NCBI GenBank assembly: GCA_009760885.1 | Contig: CM019721.1 | Span: forward strand, 22,647,990 to 22,711,989 | From: Achatina immaculata | Lineage: Eukaryota > Mollusca > Gastropoda > Stylommatophora > Achatinidae | Length of the DNA: 64,000 nt | Direction: 5' to 3' | Shown: positions 11,651 through 23,500 of the stretch, in pieces | How the letters are laid out: each line of letters starts with the position of its first letter | Position numbering within the stretch: position 1 is the stretch's first letter | Program-made: the position numbers and the translations under genes | The notes under the pieces: model-generated | Seen by the model: the letters and a program-made list of their open reading frames with translations, nothing else | Database searches by the model: none | Told to the model about the DNA's origin: nothing

Positions 11651-12373
11651 AACTAGGGTAAAATTAAAAAGAGTAAATGCACCAAAGTGCAACATCCTTT
11701 CACATGGGAATACATGGCCACAAGTAAATACATTAAGTTACCTCAGAACAACTTTTAACAGATGGTTGGAAGTGCCTAAATGAAATAAAATCACAAATAA
11801 CTGAGGCAAAAGCAGCCTTTTCTGATATTAATTTTTAAAAATGCCCCTAAAAGTGAGGTAAAGAGCATTACAGCACTATACAGAACCAAAACTGCTGTAT
11901 GCTTAGGTAACTTGGACAATTAACAAAAAGATGACAAAGAAACTGTAGGCAACAGCAATGTGGTTTTGGAGAAAGATGTAACAAATGCCCTGGACAGATA
12001 GAAAAACAAATGAAGAGGTCCTCAGAGAAGTTTTGGAACAACAGAAACTAGATAAAATTAGAACAACAGAAACTAGATACAATTTAAAAAAACAAGAGTT
12101 TTCCAAAGCTGCAGCTGGTATTCCTTTCAATGCACTCATTTCTTTATTCACGGATAAACTGGCTGTCACTGGATATTCAGGTAAAGCAAATATCGTCGAG
12201 ACAAGTGGATCCCCACTCAAAGTTACACTGTTTGAAGCTTGTCCAAGAATCAGTGTGCTTTTGATGCTTACCCACAATTTCTAAGAAAACCATACTTTCC
12301 TCTCTTCCACTATTTCTATGAAATCCAGATAAAAGGGATGGCGACTACAGTAAAACTGGTTTAAATAATAAAA

Positions 12374-12812
12374 GTAGATAGAGGTGTATGGTGTAGTTTT
12401 ACAAAGTGGCAGAGGGAGTGAGTAAAGTGAGAAAAAATGAATAAAAAGTATGAGAATGTATAAATGAAAAACATACAACATCCGATATTTTGGTGTGAGC
12501 TTTTTTCGAGGGTTACATGCACAAACGAGACAAAAACATATAACTAAACGAAAAACTTATCTTAATGTGGCCTCCTCCAGGAAACTGTTTCTCTGTTTCC
12601 TACTTCTGGAGGAGGTCATATTAAGAAAAGTTCTTTGTTTAGTTATATGTTTTTTGTCTCGTTTGTGCATGTAATCCTCAAAAAAAGCTCACACCAAAAT
12701 ATCAGATGTTAGATGTTTTTCTTTTATACATTCTCATACTTTCTATTCATTTTTTCTCACTTTACTCACTCCCTCTGCCACTTTGTAAAACTACACCATA
12801 CCCTCTATCTAC
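12374..12812. repeat. Long near-perfect inverted repeat (foldback)
   Basis: Left arm 12374-12590 and right arm about 12597-12812 are reverse complements with only scattered mismatches and a few one-base gaps. Example pairs: GTGGCAGAGGGAGTGAGTAA with its complement at 12757-12784, and CATGCACAAACGAGAC with its complement at 12657-12672. The loop is only a few bases. The outer flanks share CTATGAAATCCA (12317 and 12814). It could be a foldback/MITE-like element; no coding sequence. Confidence 0.88.
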
Positions 12813-13129
12813 CTCTATGAAATCCACACTTTCCTCTCTTCTACTAGTTTGCTTAAATCCCAACCATTGCTTACAGACTTCCCTATTTATTTAATTCTGA
12901 TTCTTTGACCAAATATCTTGAACTTGTCAATTACTGCATCTACATTTATTACAAAGCAAAAAAAAAAAAAAAACACAAAGAAACCTTGGACTTCAAATAT
13001 TCTGCCATGGTAAGTGCACTGCTTGGAACAAATGTGATATAAATTTGATTCTTTTTAAAGCTCAGACATGCATTAAGCAACAGAAATTTGGTCTCTAGAA
13101 GAAGTCACAATATTAAACCATGGACAGTC

Positions 13130-13320
13130 ATCATCATCACCTTTCACTCCCTTAAGAGCATAGGCCATGGATAAAGGCTCTCCAGTCATCCCTGCTCTTG
13201 GAATTATTCTCTGCTTCCTTTGATGTGTATCCCTTGTCTCTAAGCACTGTTATAATTTCTCTTCTCCAAGTAAGTCTAGGACAGTTGGGGGGGGGGGGGG
13301 GAGAGATACTATTCCCAGAG
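13130..13320 (-). mobile_element. LINE family D 3' end, antisense
   Basis: The minus strand reads CPRLTWRREIITVLRDKGYT, then SRDDWRAFIHGLCS and stop, followed by (GAT)n. It is the same C-terminus and tail as at 2140-2213. A 15-G tract at 13287-13301 lies inside. Confidence 0.7.
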
Positions 13321-14245
13321 ACACTGCTCATTATTATAAAACTAATTATTGAAATCAGCTCTAAACTTCTCACAAGGAAGAAGCATAATCACTAAAGCCC
13401 ATTGGCACAGCAGACAATGAATAAAAACATCCTTTATCTACAAATAAGAACATCCGTTATCTATAATCAAAGGCCTGAAGTGCCAAAATCATTTCAGTGG
13501 ACAATCCCTGAAGCAGGCCTTCAACCCTTTTAAAAAATGTTTCTGCTCCATCTTCCTCTTTTCCAGTTTTTTTTTTTTAACATATATGCTTCAACAAGGA
13601 CACCTACACTTGCCTGCTTTTAAGACCAACAGGACAGAAAACAACACAAAACAAAATAGATAAACATCAATGATAAGAAGAAAAAGGTCATGAATCTAAG
13701 TCTTCAATATGAAGAGTGAAGCAATATGGGATATCACCTTGGGCACTCCTAGAGGAGAAATGACAAGAAAAGGTCAAACTGAAATAGCTTAAATGAAAAG
13801 CTTGGGGGGGGGGGGGAAAGAAAAAGTAAAAGTACAAAATAACATAGGCAAAAGAAAAAGCTATCAGTAAATGTAAAGTTAGAATTTAAGTCCTAACACT
13901 GAACATTAAATAGCTGTTGTAATTTTGGCAGAACTTACATGTTAATGGACCTTGCCACTAAATTTGCTTTGTTATTTTGACTGATTACTCTTAACAAATG
14001 TTGCTACATTCAGGCATTATCTGTGCAAGTAACTCAATAATTTTTCACAAACATCTATTTTCTTCAAAACTGTTTCTCTATGAGACAATGAACCACCATT
14101 ATTTTAGTAATGTTAAAACATCAAATCTTATCAGGCCATGTGACAGTGCATTTTCACGTGTATGGGGAATCTCAAAATGTGAACATGTGACTTAGTCTTT
14201 ATCAATGATTATGACACATGGGCTTCACAATGTTGAAAATGCTGT

Positions 14246-14300
<55 letters not shown>

Positions 14301-15614
14301 ATTGAAATATATATAGGGGTAACTGAGATAATCGGAAGGCATGACAGGATTACCTTTCGATACATACAAAAATAAGCTCATTTTCTTCCATTCATCTTGT
14401 CCTTTCTGCATCTGCAAAGTGGAACGCTCGTAACAAATTTAAATCGTTAAGTACTACTGTTTGTGGGGAGCAAAATGATGGTCGACAGCTTCCACACAAA
14501 AACGAACATCTCCCTGCCTCAAACCTTCAAAGAAGCAAATAGCCATTGTGAATATTTTATTTTTAAAAAGCTGTCGGGGAAAAAAGAGACTATACTTACA
14601 TTTTATCCGAAGAATTTTTCTTGTGAGTTAGGCATGAGGAAGTTTACACAAATGACGCCGTCGGTCTTGTTTTGTTATCGCGATGTGAACATAATTTATC
14701 GACCAGCGAGTTCATCCACAGTTTCTTGTCCTTCTACGTCCACAAACAATTGGTCTTGACAAACCAAAAACTGTGACCGAGCGAAACACGAAATCAAATA
14801 AAACGTGTTTACATAATAACAATTTATATTTGGGATTTTACCTACGACTGCGTTAGGTTGCCATTTTACGGATTACTCAAGCAATCGAATAATTCAGAAA
14901 GTTTGGTAAAAGCGCTGTTATACCTATTTTTTTCCCCCACACATTATCGATCCAGAGCAGCAGACAACATGAAGCAGGAATTGTGGGATATCAACCTGTG
15001 CCATATAGGACTTTCATGAGGCCAAATTAATTAATCAAGTCAGAGTGAATTAGACAATTAGTAATAAGTTTATTATATAAATAAGAAATCCATCTGTATA
15101 AAATAAATAAAGATTTTTAAATTAAATCTTATTTTTAAAATTTCAAATAATAACTTATGTTTTTTAAAGTGGCAAAAAATGCATTACTGTGTCAAAAATA
15201 TCTGGTAACTCAAGGGGACTTAATCTATCTGTCTATGGAGCAAAAGTATGATCAAACTGTGGTAAATGTGACAGGACAGTGATATTCGCTTACTTCCACG
15301 GAATAGCAACAGAACAAGAGACCACGTTAAACGTTATGCAAACTTAGCTAGCAAACATTATCACCGACTGCAAGTACCACGGGACACTAACAAAGCAACA
15401 AATATTATGGTGTAAAGTTTATCATCTGTACTGGATTGTGCTTCGTTACTTGGAAAATCCACCCTTTACAAGCTAAGCCAAGTACTACCTAGATAGAACA
15501 GCAAGTGGACTATCGTTTCCTTCAGAACTGATGAAGCCAGTTGATTAAGACTTAGATTCACCAGGTCTGAATAAGAAGAACTCAGGTCTAAAGGAAATCA
15601 AACACAGTGCAGAC
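13321..15614. other. Upstream flank and presumed 5' UTR/promoter of the GTF3C2-like gene
   Basis: No other gene could be supported. It holds a 13-G tract (13804-13816), an (AT)n run (14251-14294) and a 22-bp SINE-tail match (about 14335-14356). The open frame at 14463-14759 has no family features. The transcription start is not visible; an in-frame TAA near 15546 limits the coding start to 15615. Confidence 0.5.
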
Positions 15615-17540
15615 ATGGACGAAGTGAAGGAGGGCAAAGAAGTAACAAAAATTACTTCATCAAGACCAAAACGTAAGTTGAAACCACCACTCTACAGTGA
15701 TGAGATCTATGTGTTTGGATTTACAGGCAGCAAGAACTCACATAATCAAACAGTAAAAGTGCATAAAGATTCCAACCAGAGTACTGTACTACAGCAACCA
15801 AAGGAACGAGGTAGATTTAAGTCGAGCAGAAATTCAATAGAATCTCAACTGACAGGCAATTTAAATAATAAAAACGATACCTTGCAGCAGATTACAGATC
15901 AGAGGGATGCACATTTAAATGATGATTTTACTGGAGGTCTGAAACAAACAATAAAAAAGACGCATGTGAGAATGAAAACTTTGGAAACATTCACATCACC
16001 TGAGACAGATGAAATAGATGATGGAACTGGCAAGAAAAGTATGACTTCACTTAAGAATGCAGGGAGCAAAAAGCTACACATGGATAATGTGAATGTTAGT
16101 AATTCAAGTAAAGGCCAAACTTCATTTCAGAAGGTTGAAAATAATGAAGTATGTGTTATAGAAACTGTAAAACAGCACACACAAGATATGAGACCCAGAA
16201 TCATAGCCATGCCAGCATTAGAAGCAGATGAAATGACAAGAGAAATTGAAAGATCTAGTGAGGGAAGAGATAGTATATTATCATCAGCTGAAAAGTGTGA
16301 TGTTGTTTGTGAAAAAAATAATGAGGAATATAATTGTACACATGTAACTGAGAAAAGAAATGGTAGCTGTGATAATGGCAGTTATAAAGAAAAGCATAAA
16401 AGAAAACACTGTCAGACTGATGATGATAGTGCTGAGAGATTTGTGTCCAGTGAACCGAAGCAAAGAAAATTTGATTCATCATGTCAAGAAGGAATGCCCG
16501 CAGAAGACAAGATCAGTGTTAGTGACATGAATATGAAATATCAAGAAAATGTGCCAGATAACAGCAGAAAACAGGTGGATGATAACATAGATAATGATAT
16601 AGGTCTCCAGAGAATCAATGGAGGAGAAGAGCTTTCAAATGAAATCATTGAAGTAGGAGAGGGAACATGTAGTAGTGCAAATGTGACACCTGTATCACAG
16701 AAAAGACCAAGGGGGAGACCACCTAAGTATGTACTCAATCAGATCAACAGTGAACATACAGTCAGAGAGCTAGCTAAGCATGGTACAGAAACACCACAGC
16801 AGCATATAGGCATACAGAAAGTGAAGACACCAGACTCATTGCCTTATACAAATAGCACAGAAAAAGAAATTGCTGATGTTGGTCAGACATGTGTGCCACA
16901 GAAAAGACAGAGAGGAAGACCACGCAAGGTTGTGCTCAGTCATAACAATGGATCTTATGGAAGTCAAAAACTAAATGAAGTAAATATTGAAAGATCCAGT
17001 AACACTTTGCATGTGCAAGAATTGGGACCTGAGGATTTGGTAGAGAGTAAAATAACAGAAGATGCTAATGATAGTAGAGATACAATTTTTGTGTCCCCAA
17101 AAAGACGGAGAGGAAGGCCACCCAAGGATGTGTTAAGGAAAAGCAATAGCTCATGTGCAAACCAGAATGTTGAAAGATCTGATGATGCTGTAGTTAATGA
17201 AGAAGACTTAGTGCCAGGTGAAGGGTGTAAAGAAGAAATATGTGCTGACAGTGATACAGGTATAGTCTCGGTAGTACCAAAAAGACGGAGAGGAAGGCCA
17301 CCCAAGTTTCTGATCAGTAAGAGCAACAGTCCCTGTCCAAACCAGAATGTTGGAAGATCTGATGATGCTGCAGATATGCAAGAAGACTTAGCAGCAGATA
17401 AAAGATGTGAAGAAGAGGATGGTGATGGAACAGATGTGGCCGTGGTGTTACCAAAAAGACAGAGAGGAAGGCCACCCAAAGCTAGACCTGGGAGACCACG
17501 ACTGAGTGGACTGACAGATTCAAACCAGCCTTCATCAGGT
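15615..17540 (+). CDS. GTF3C2: GTF3C2-like exon 1: N-terminal AT-hook region
   Basis: This single exon encodes residues 1-642. The ATG at 15615 is the first in frame after an in-frame TAA about 70 bases upstream. The sequence is Lys/Ser/Asp/Glu-rich and probably disordered. Five AT-hooks with a core R-G-R-P-(P/R)-K lie at about residues 363-371, 430-438, 496-504, 556-564 and 614-622, followed by a short GRPR hook at 626-629. AT-hooks bind the minor groove of AT-rich DNA. The last three hooks sit in repeated blocks of about 60 residues, a sign of internal duplication. The donor is GGT|GTAAGT, ending in phase 0. Reading on past it gives a hydrophobic tail and a stop at 17580-17582, which is intron. 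Confidence 0.88.
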
Positions 17541-20500
17541 GTAAGTTGGTCAATTTTTTTTTCCGCTGTTTTTTTATTTTGATCTCAAGATATGCATGTT
17601 CACTCACAAACCATTACGTGCTTCATCTTATAGTTTGGTTATGTCAGAGTATGTATGTGCTGATTTGAGATCCCAATAACTTTCATGATGAAGATCTTAA
17701 ACGCAAACATTGAGCCAATCAGGAAGTGAGCAACAGTGGGTTCATTAAATTCTTAGAATGGACCTAAAAAGGCAAGCTTCTTGCTGCCAGACTCCACCAC
17801 AGTGGAAAATATGTTTGTTATTATGGAGAAGAAACAAAACAGCCTGTTGCTATAAGCACCAGAGAGAGGAGTGGGGGTAGGGTCTTGACTAACTTGTGTA
17901 TCTTAACCCATACAGATGATATCTTATTCTAGCTGTCATTATTGCTGCATTGTCTGTAGGTATTGGTTATCATTTTCTTAATTGTTCTGTCTGTAGTTGC
18001 CTATCCCGACTTTGTGTTTTATTTGTGTGTAAGAGTTGGATGTAAGAGATTTGCTAATGAACATGTGGATAATGATGGATGATTAAAAAGTTATGCTGTT
18101 TACATTTTTATTCATGCCCATTATGTGCACAGTACAAGAATAGTAACGGTGCTGGAGAAATTTTAAGTGTACGTAAAACTGAATACATAAATATACATTT
18201 TTAATTAACAAGGACATGATTGTGATGTTTCAGTTTTCACTTTAATCATTGAAAAACATACAAGACAAAGAAATAGGGAAACAACATAAAATGTAAATTC
18301 GCGTGAATGCTGTACAACTAAAATGGAAATGGAAAAAAAAAATGGAGGAAAAAAGAGGCATATAGCTGTGACTTGTAAGAAGCTGTGTCCGGGAGTGCTC
18401 ATGGCAGAGTATTGTGAATGTTTAAATGAAGACTTGTGATAGGCTGGTAGTAAAGATGGGGTGGGGATGGTGGAAGAGAGAGAGAGAGGATCATAGTGGT
18501 AATTTAGCCTAGAAAAGGGTGGGGTGGAGTAGATGAATGTGGTTGGTGTAGAGGGTTTGTAATCTAGTGCAGTGTTTTAGTTTCTGGACTAGAGGGCAGG
18601 TGACACAGCAAGGATGGTTACATTTTCTAGTGCTGAAGAATGTAGGGTCCCGCTTAAGGTGACCGTGGATGAGGATGTCCTTCAGGTTTGGTTCCCATTT
18701 GTAGGCTGATTGGGGGGGGGGGGGGGGGGTCAGAGATGTTGCAAGTGTCAGAGTCCAGCTTTGTCAGATGAAGTCACAGGTTTTTTGTTTTTTTTTAATG
18801 CCATATCTCTCACTTGTATGGAGGGAATCCATTGTCGGTTTGTAAAATTAATGTTCATTCATTCATTCGTTTGCATGTCCCTTGCCGAACTTTGCCTCCC
18901 TAACAGCACTCCTCTTGCAGCCATCCTCGGTCTTCCTCTCTTTCTTTTTTCCATTATGTACCCTTCCAAGATGGTCTTCTTTAGATTATCATGACGTTTA
19001 ATGTGTCCAAAATATTTAAGTTTTCTCTGTTTAATCCTCTTTACTAGCCAGCCTTCTTCAATATTAAGTTCTTGTAGTATGGATATATTTGTTCTAAAAT
19101 TAATGTAGTTTATGTAAAAATCACACTGGCAGTTCTTAAAAGTAATGAAAAACATGTAAAGATCACACACTGGCAGTTCTTAAAAGTAATGAAAAAACAT
19201 GTAAAGATCACACACTGGCAGTTCTTAAAAGTAATGAAAAAACATGTAAAGATCACACACTGGCAGTTCTTAAAAGTAATGAAAAAACATGTAAAGATCA
19301 CACACTGGCAGTTCTTAAAAGTAATGAAAAAACATGTAAAGATCACACACTGGCAGTTCTTAAAAGTAATGAAAAAACATGTAAAGATCACACACTGGCA
19401 GTTCTTAAAAGTAATGAAAAAACATGTAAAGATCACACACTGGCAGTTCTTAAAAGTAATGAAAAAATGTAAAGATCACACACTGGCAGTTCTTAAAAGT
19501 AATGAAAAAAACATGTAAAGATCACACACTGGCAGTTCATAAAAGTAATGAAAAAACATGTAAAGATCACACACTGGCAGTTTAACACTAAACAGACTAA
19601 AAGTACTTATTATGTTGATGAGAGCTCAACACAGTTCTTATAAGAAGATTTTTTTTTAAAAGTTTTAAAAAGTGGTTTAATTACTTAAACATTGAAAGTA
19701 ATTCTCTCACCTTGCTGAGAAAGTTGAACACTTTATTGTTTTATTTTGGTGTATGAAGGTTTACTAAAGTACCATTTAGTGGGAGAAATAAAATGTCATT
19801 GTATGTTATATATTTATAGATTCAAGATGGAAGTGGGAGAGAAACTTCAAGCATAAAATGCCTGCTGTGTGAGAGAGAGATGAAAAGTCTCTATGACATT
19901 AGAATGCACATGATGACAGAACATTCTCTCCTGGTATGAGAGTTTGCCTTTTTTTTTTTTTTCATTTCATCCATTCATACTTCCATTCACTTGTTAAATG
20001 TATTAAGAAATATGCATTTGATGTGAAATAGAATGTTGTTAGTTTGTTTATGCTGAGCTTAGTTTTATGTGTTCACCTTTGTTGTTCATTTCTTATAAGT
20101 CATTCACCAGCAAGATTGTGGTATATTTTCTTGTTGGTGGCCGAGGGGACTGGCCCAGGTGGTTAGCTGCAGGTAACCATGTTGTGATTAATAACTGGTT
20201 GCAGCTGACTTTACCAGGTCAGTCTATTCCATACAGATGAATATCCATGTGGGTGTGGAGCACAGATTCCTGGTTCACCTTGGTAACACACAAATAATTA
20301 GTACATAAGTATATAAAGGTAAGGTAAAGGTAATCCTGACATGCTTAGAGGCACATAGGGATATGGTGTTAGTGCCCGTATTTTCCTTGATCTGTCAGCA
20401 CACTAGAGGGTGATATGGTCAGTATCACGCCTGGCCGCCTTTCCTTCTCCAACTCCAGAAGAAGTTGGGTACCCACTTCTACAGCTGTATAAAACTAAGT

Positions 20501-23500
20501 ATATAACTCTACACAAAGCCACTGCAGGCTGTAAGATTAAAAACTGTTTGTAGAATCTGGAGAAAACTGCACATTCATCCTGATGACAGTTCTTCAGGTT
20601 TAACATGACCAGGCATTGCTTGTGATATCATTCTGAAATAGCATAACCAAGCCCTTGAATGTAACAATTCTGAATTAGCATGACCAGGCACTTGAATATA
20701 ATAATTTTGAATTAGCATGGGCAGGCACTTGAATATTACAGTTTTGAATTAGCATGGGCAAGCACTTAAATATAACAATTTTGAATTAGCACAGGCAGGC
20801 ACTTGAATATAATAATTCTGAATTAGCATGACCAGGCACTTGAATATAATAATTCTGAATTAGCATGGTCAGGCACTTGAATATAATAATTCTGAATTAG
20901 CATGGTCAGGCACTTGAATATAACAGTTTTGAATTAGCATGACCAGGCACTTGAATATAATTTCTGAATTAGCATGGGCAGGCACTTGAATATAATAATT
21001 CTGAATTAGCATGGGCAGGCACTTGAATATAACAGTTTTGAATTAGCATGGTCAGGCACTTGAATATAATAATTCTGAATTAGCATGGGCAGGCACTTGA
21101 ATATAACAGTTTTGAATTAGCATGGGCAGGCACTTGAATATAATAATTCTGAATTAGCATGGTCAGGCACTTGAATATAATAATTCTGAATTAGCATGAC
21201 CAGGCACTTGAATATAATTTCTGAATTAGCATGGTCAGGCACTTGAATATAACAGTTTTGAATTAGCACTGTCAGGCACTTGAATATAATAATTCTGAAT
21301 TAGCATGACCAGGCACTTGAATATAATAATTCTGAATTAGCATGGTCAGGCACTTGAATATAATAATTCTGAATTAGCATGGTCAGGCACTTGAATATAA
21401 TAATTCTGAATTAGCATGGGCAAGCACTTAAATATAACAATTTTGAATTAGCATGACCAGGCACTTGAATATAATAATTCTGAATTAGCATGGTCAGGCA
21501 CTTGAATATAATAATTCTGAATTAGCATGGTCAGGCACTTGAATATAACAGTTTTGAATTAGCATGGGCAAGCACTTGAATATAATAATTCTGAATTAGC
21601 ATGGTCAGGCACTTGAATATAATAATTCTGAATTAGCATGACCAGGCACTTGAATATAATTTCTGAATTAGCATGGGCAGGCACTTGAATATAATAATTC
21701 TGAATTAGCATGGGCAGGCACTTGAATATAACAGTTTTGAATTAGCATGGTCAGGCACTTGAATATAATAATTCTGAATTAGCATGGTCAGGCACTTGAA
21801 TATAATAATTCTGAATTAGCATGACCAGGCACTTGAATATAATTTCTGAATTAGCATGGTCAGGCACTTGAATATAATAATTCTGAATTAGCATGGGCAG
21901 GCACTTGAATATAACAGTTTTGAATTAGCATGGGCAGGCACTTGAATATAATAATTCTGAATTAGCATGACCAGGCACTTGAATATAATAATTCTGAATT
22001 AGCATGGTCAGGCACTTGAATATAACAGTTTTGAATTAGCATGGTCAGGCACTTGAATATAATAATTATGAATTAGCATGACCAGGCACTTGAATATAAT
22101 AATTCTGAATTAGCATGGTCAGGCACTTGAATATAATAATTCTGAATTAGCATGGTCAGGCACTTGAATATAATAATTCTGAATTAGCATGGGCAAGCAC
22201 TTAAATATAACAATTTTGAATTAGCATGACCAGGCACTTGAATATAATAATTCTGAATTAGCATGGTCAGGCACTTGAATATAATAATTCTGAATTAGCA
22301 TGGTCAGGCACTTGAATATAACAGTTTTGAATTAGCATGGGCAAGCACTTGAATATAATAATTCTGAATTAGCATGGTCAGGCACTTGAATATAATAATT
22401 CTGAATTAGCATGACCAGGCACTTGAATATAATTTCTGAATTAGCATGGTCAGGCACTTGAATATAATAATTCTGAATTAGCATGGGCAGGCACTTGAAT
22501 ATAACAGTTTTGAATTAGCATGGGCAGGCACTTGAATATAATAATTCTGAATTAGCATGGTCAGGCACTTGAATATAACAGTTTTGAATTAGCATGACCG
22601 GGCACTTGAATATAATAATTCTGAATTAGCATGGTCAGGCACTTGAATATAATAATTCTGAATTAGCATGGTCAGGCACTTGAATATAACAGTTTTGAAT
22701 TAGCATGGTCAGGCACTTGAATATAATAATTCTGAATTAGCATGACCAGGCACTTGAATATAATAATTCTGAATTAGCATGACCAGGCACTTGAATATAA
22801 TAATTCTGAATTAGCATGGGCAGGCACTTGAATATAACAGTTTTGAATTAGCATGGTCAGGCACTTGAATATAATAATTCTGAATTAGCATGGTCAGGCA
22901 CTTGAATATAATAATTCTGAATTAGCATGGTCAGGCACTTGAATATAATAATTCTGAATTAGCATGACCAGGCACTTGAATATAATAATTCTGAATTAGC
23001 ATGACCAGGCACTTGAATATAATAATTCTGAATTAGCATGGGCAAGCACTTAAATATAACAATTTTGAATTAGCATGACCAGGCACTTGAATATAATAAT
23101 TCTGAATTAGCATGACCAGGCACTTGAATATAATAATTCTGAATTAGCATGGTCAGGCACTTGAATATAACAGTTCTGAATTAGCATGGTCAAGCACTTG
23201 AATATAACAGTTCTGAATTAGCATGGTCAGGCACTTGAATATAACAGTTCTGAATTAGCACGGTCAGGCACTTGAATATAACAGTTCTGAATTAGCATGG
23301 TCAGGCACTTGAATGCTGAAGAAGCAGCTGATAAATGAGTTTGTTCCAAACCCTTGCAGAATTTACCACTGAGATTTCACTTCAATTATAATTATTTGTA
23401 ACATGTAAAAAAAAAATGTGTTACACATGGATAACTGTACATTGCTATCTATTCATTTGGTGCCATGCCAACAGACACTGAAGATTATGATCCTCAGTGA

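Larger units (their letters stand above)
9340..12095 (+). mobile_element. LINE relic with internal minisatellites
   Basis: Left part reads RT fingers/palm (ASKDLYLCFTDYTK; VIKNIYQKQRAEIRVSND). The right part (11780-12095) reads the RT thumb and tail with stops (EIKSQITEAKAAFSD; CGFGERCNKCPGQ). Between them the 'LQKLVNKIIKE..KRGL' segment is multiplied as a 57-bp array in two blocks with about 0.8 kb of foreign DNA between. A CR1-type tail (9511-9750) also interrupts it. Confidence 0.7.

Noticed and set aside
14463..14759. 98-residue ORF just upstream of the gene
   Set aside because: Protein-like in places but no recognised domain, no homologue recalled and no exon evidence; could not be supported.
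16964..17479. 171-residue minus-strand ORF
   Set aside because: Shadow of exon 1 of the GTF3C2-like gene, produced by the repeated AT-hook coding blocks.
19189..19518. 109-residue ORF with MKKHVKITHWQFLKV repeats
   Set aside because: A 45-bp minisatellite frame, not a repeat protein.
20605..23315. CRISPR-like regularly spaced repeats
   Set aside because: The 37-bp units are head to tail without unique spacers; eukaryotic satellite, not CRISPR.
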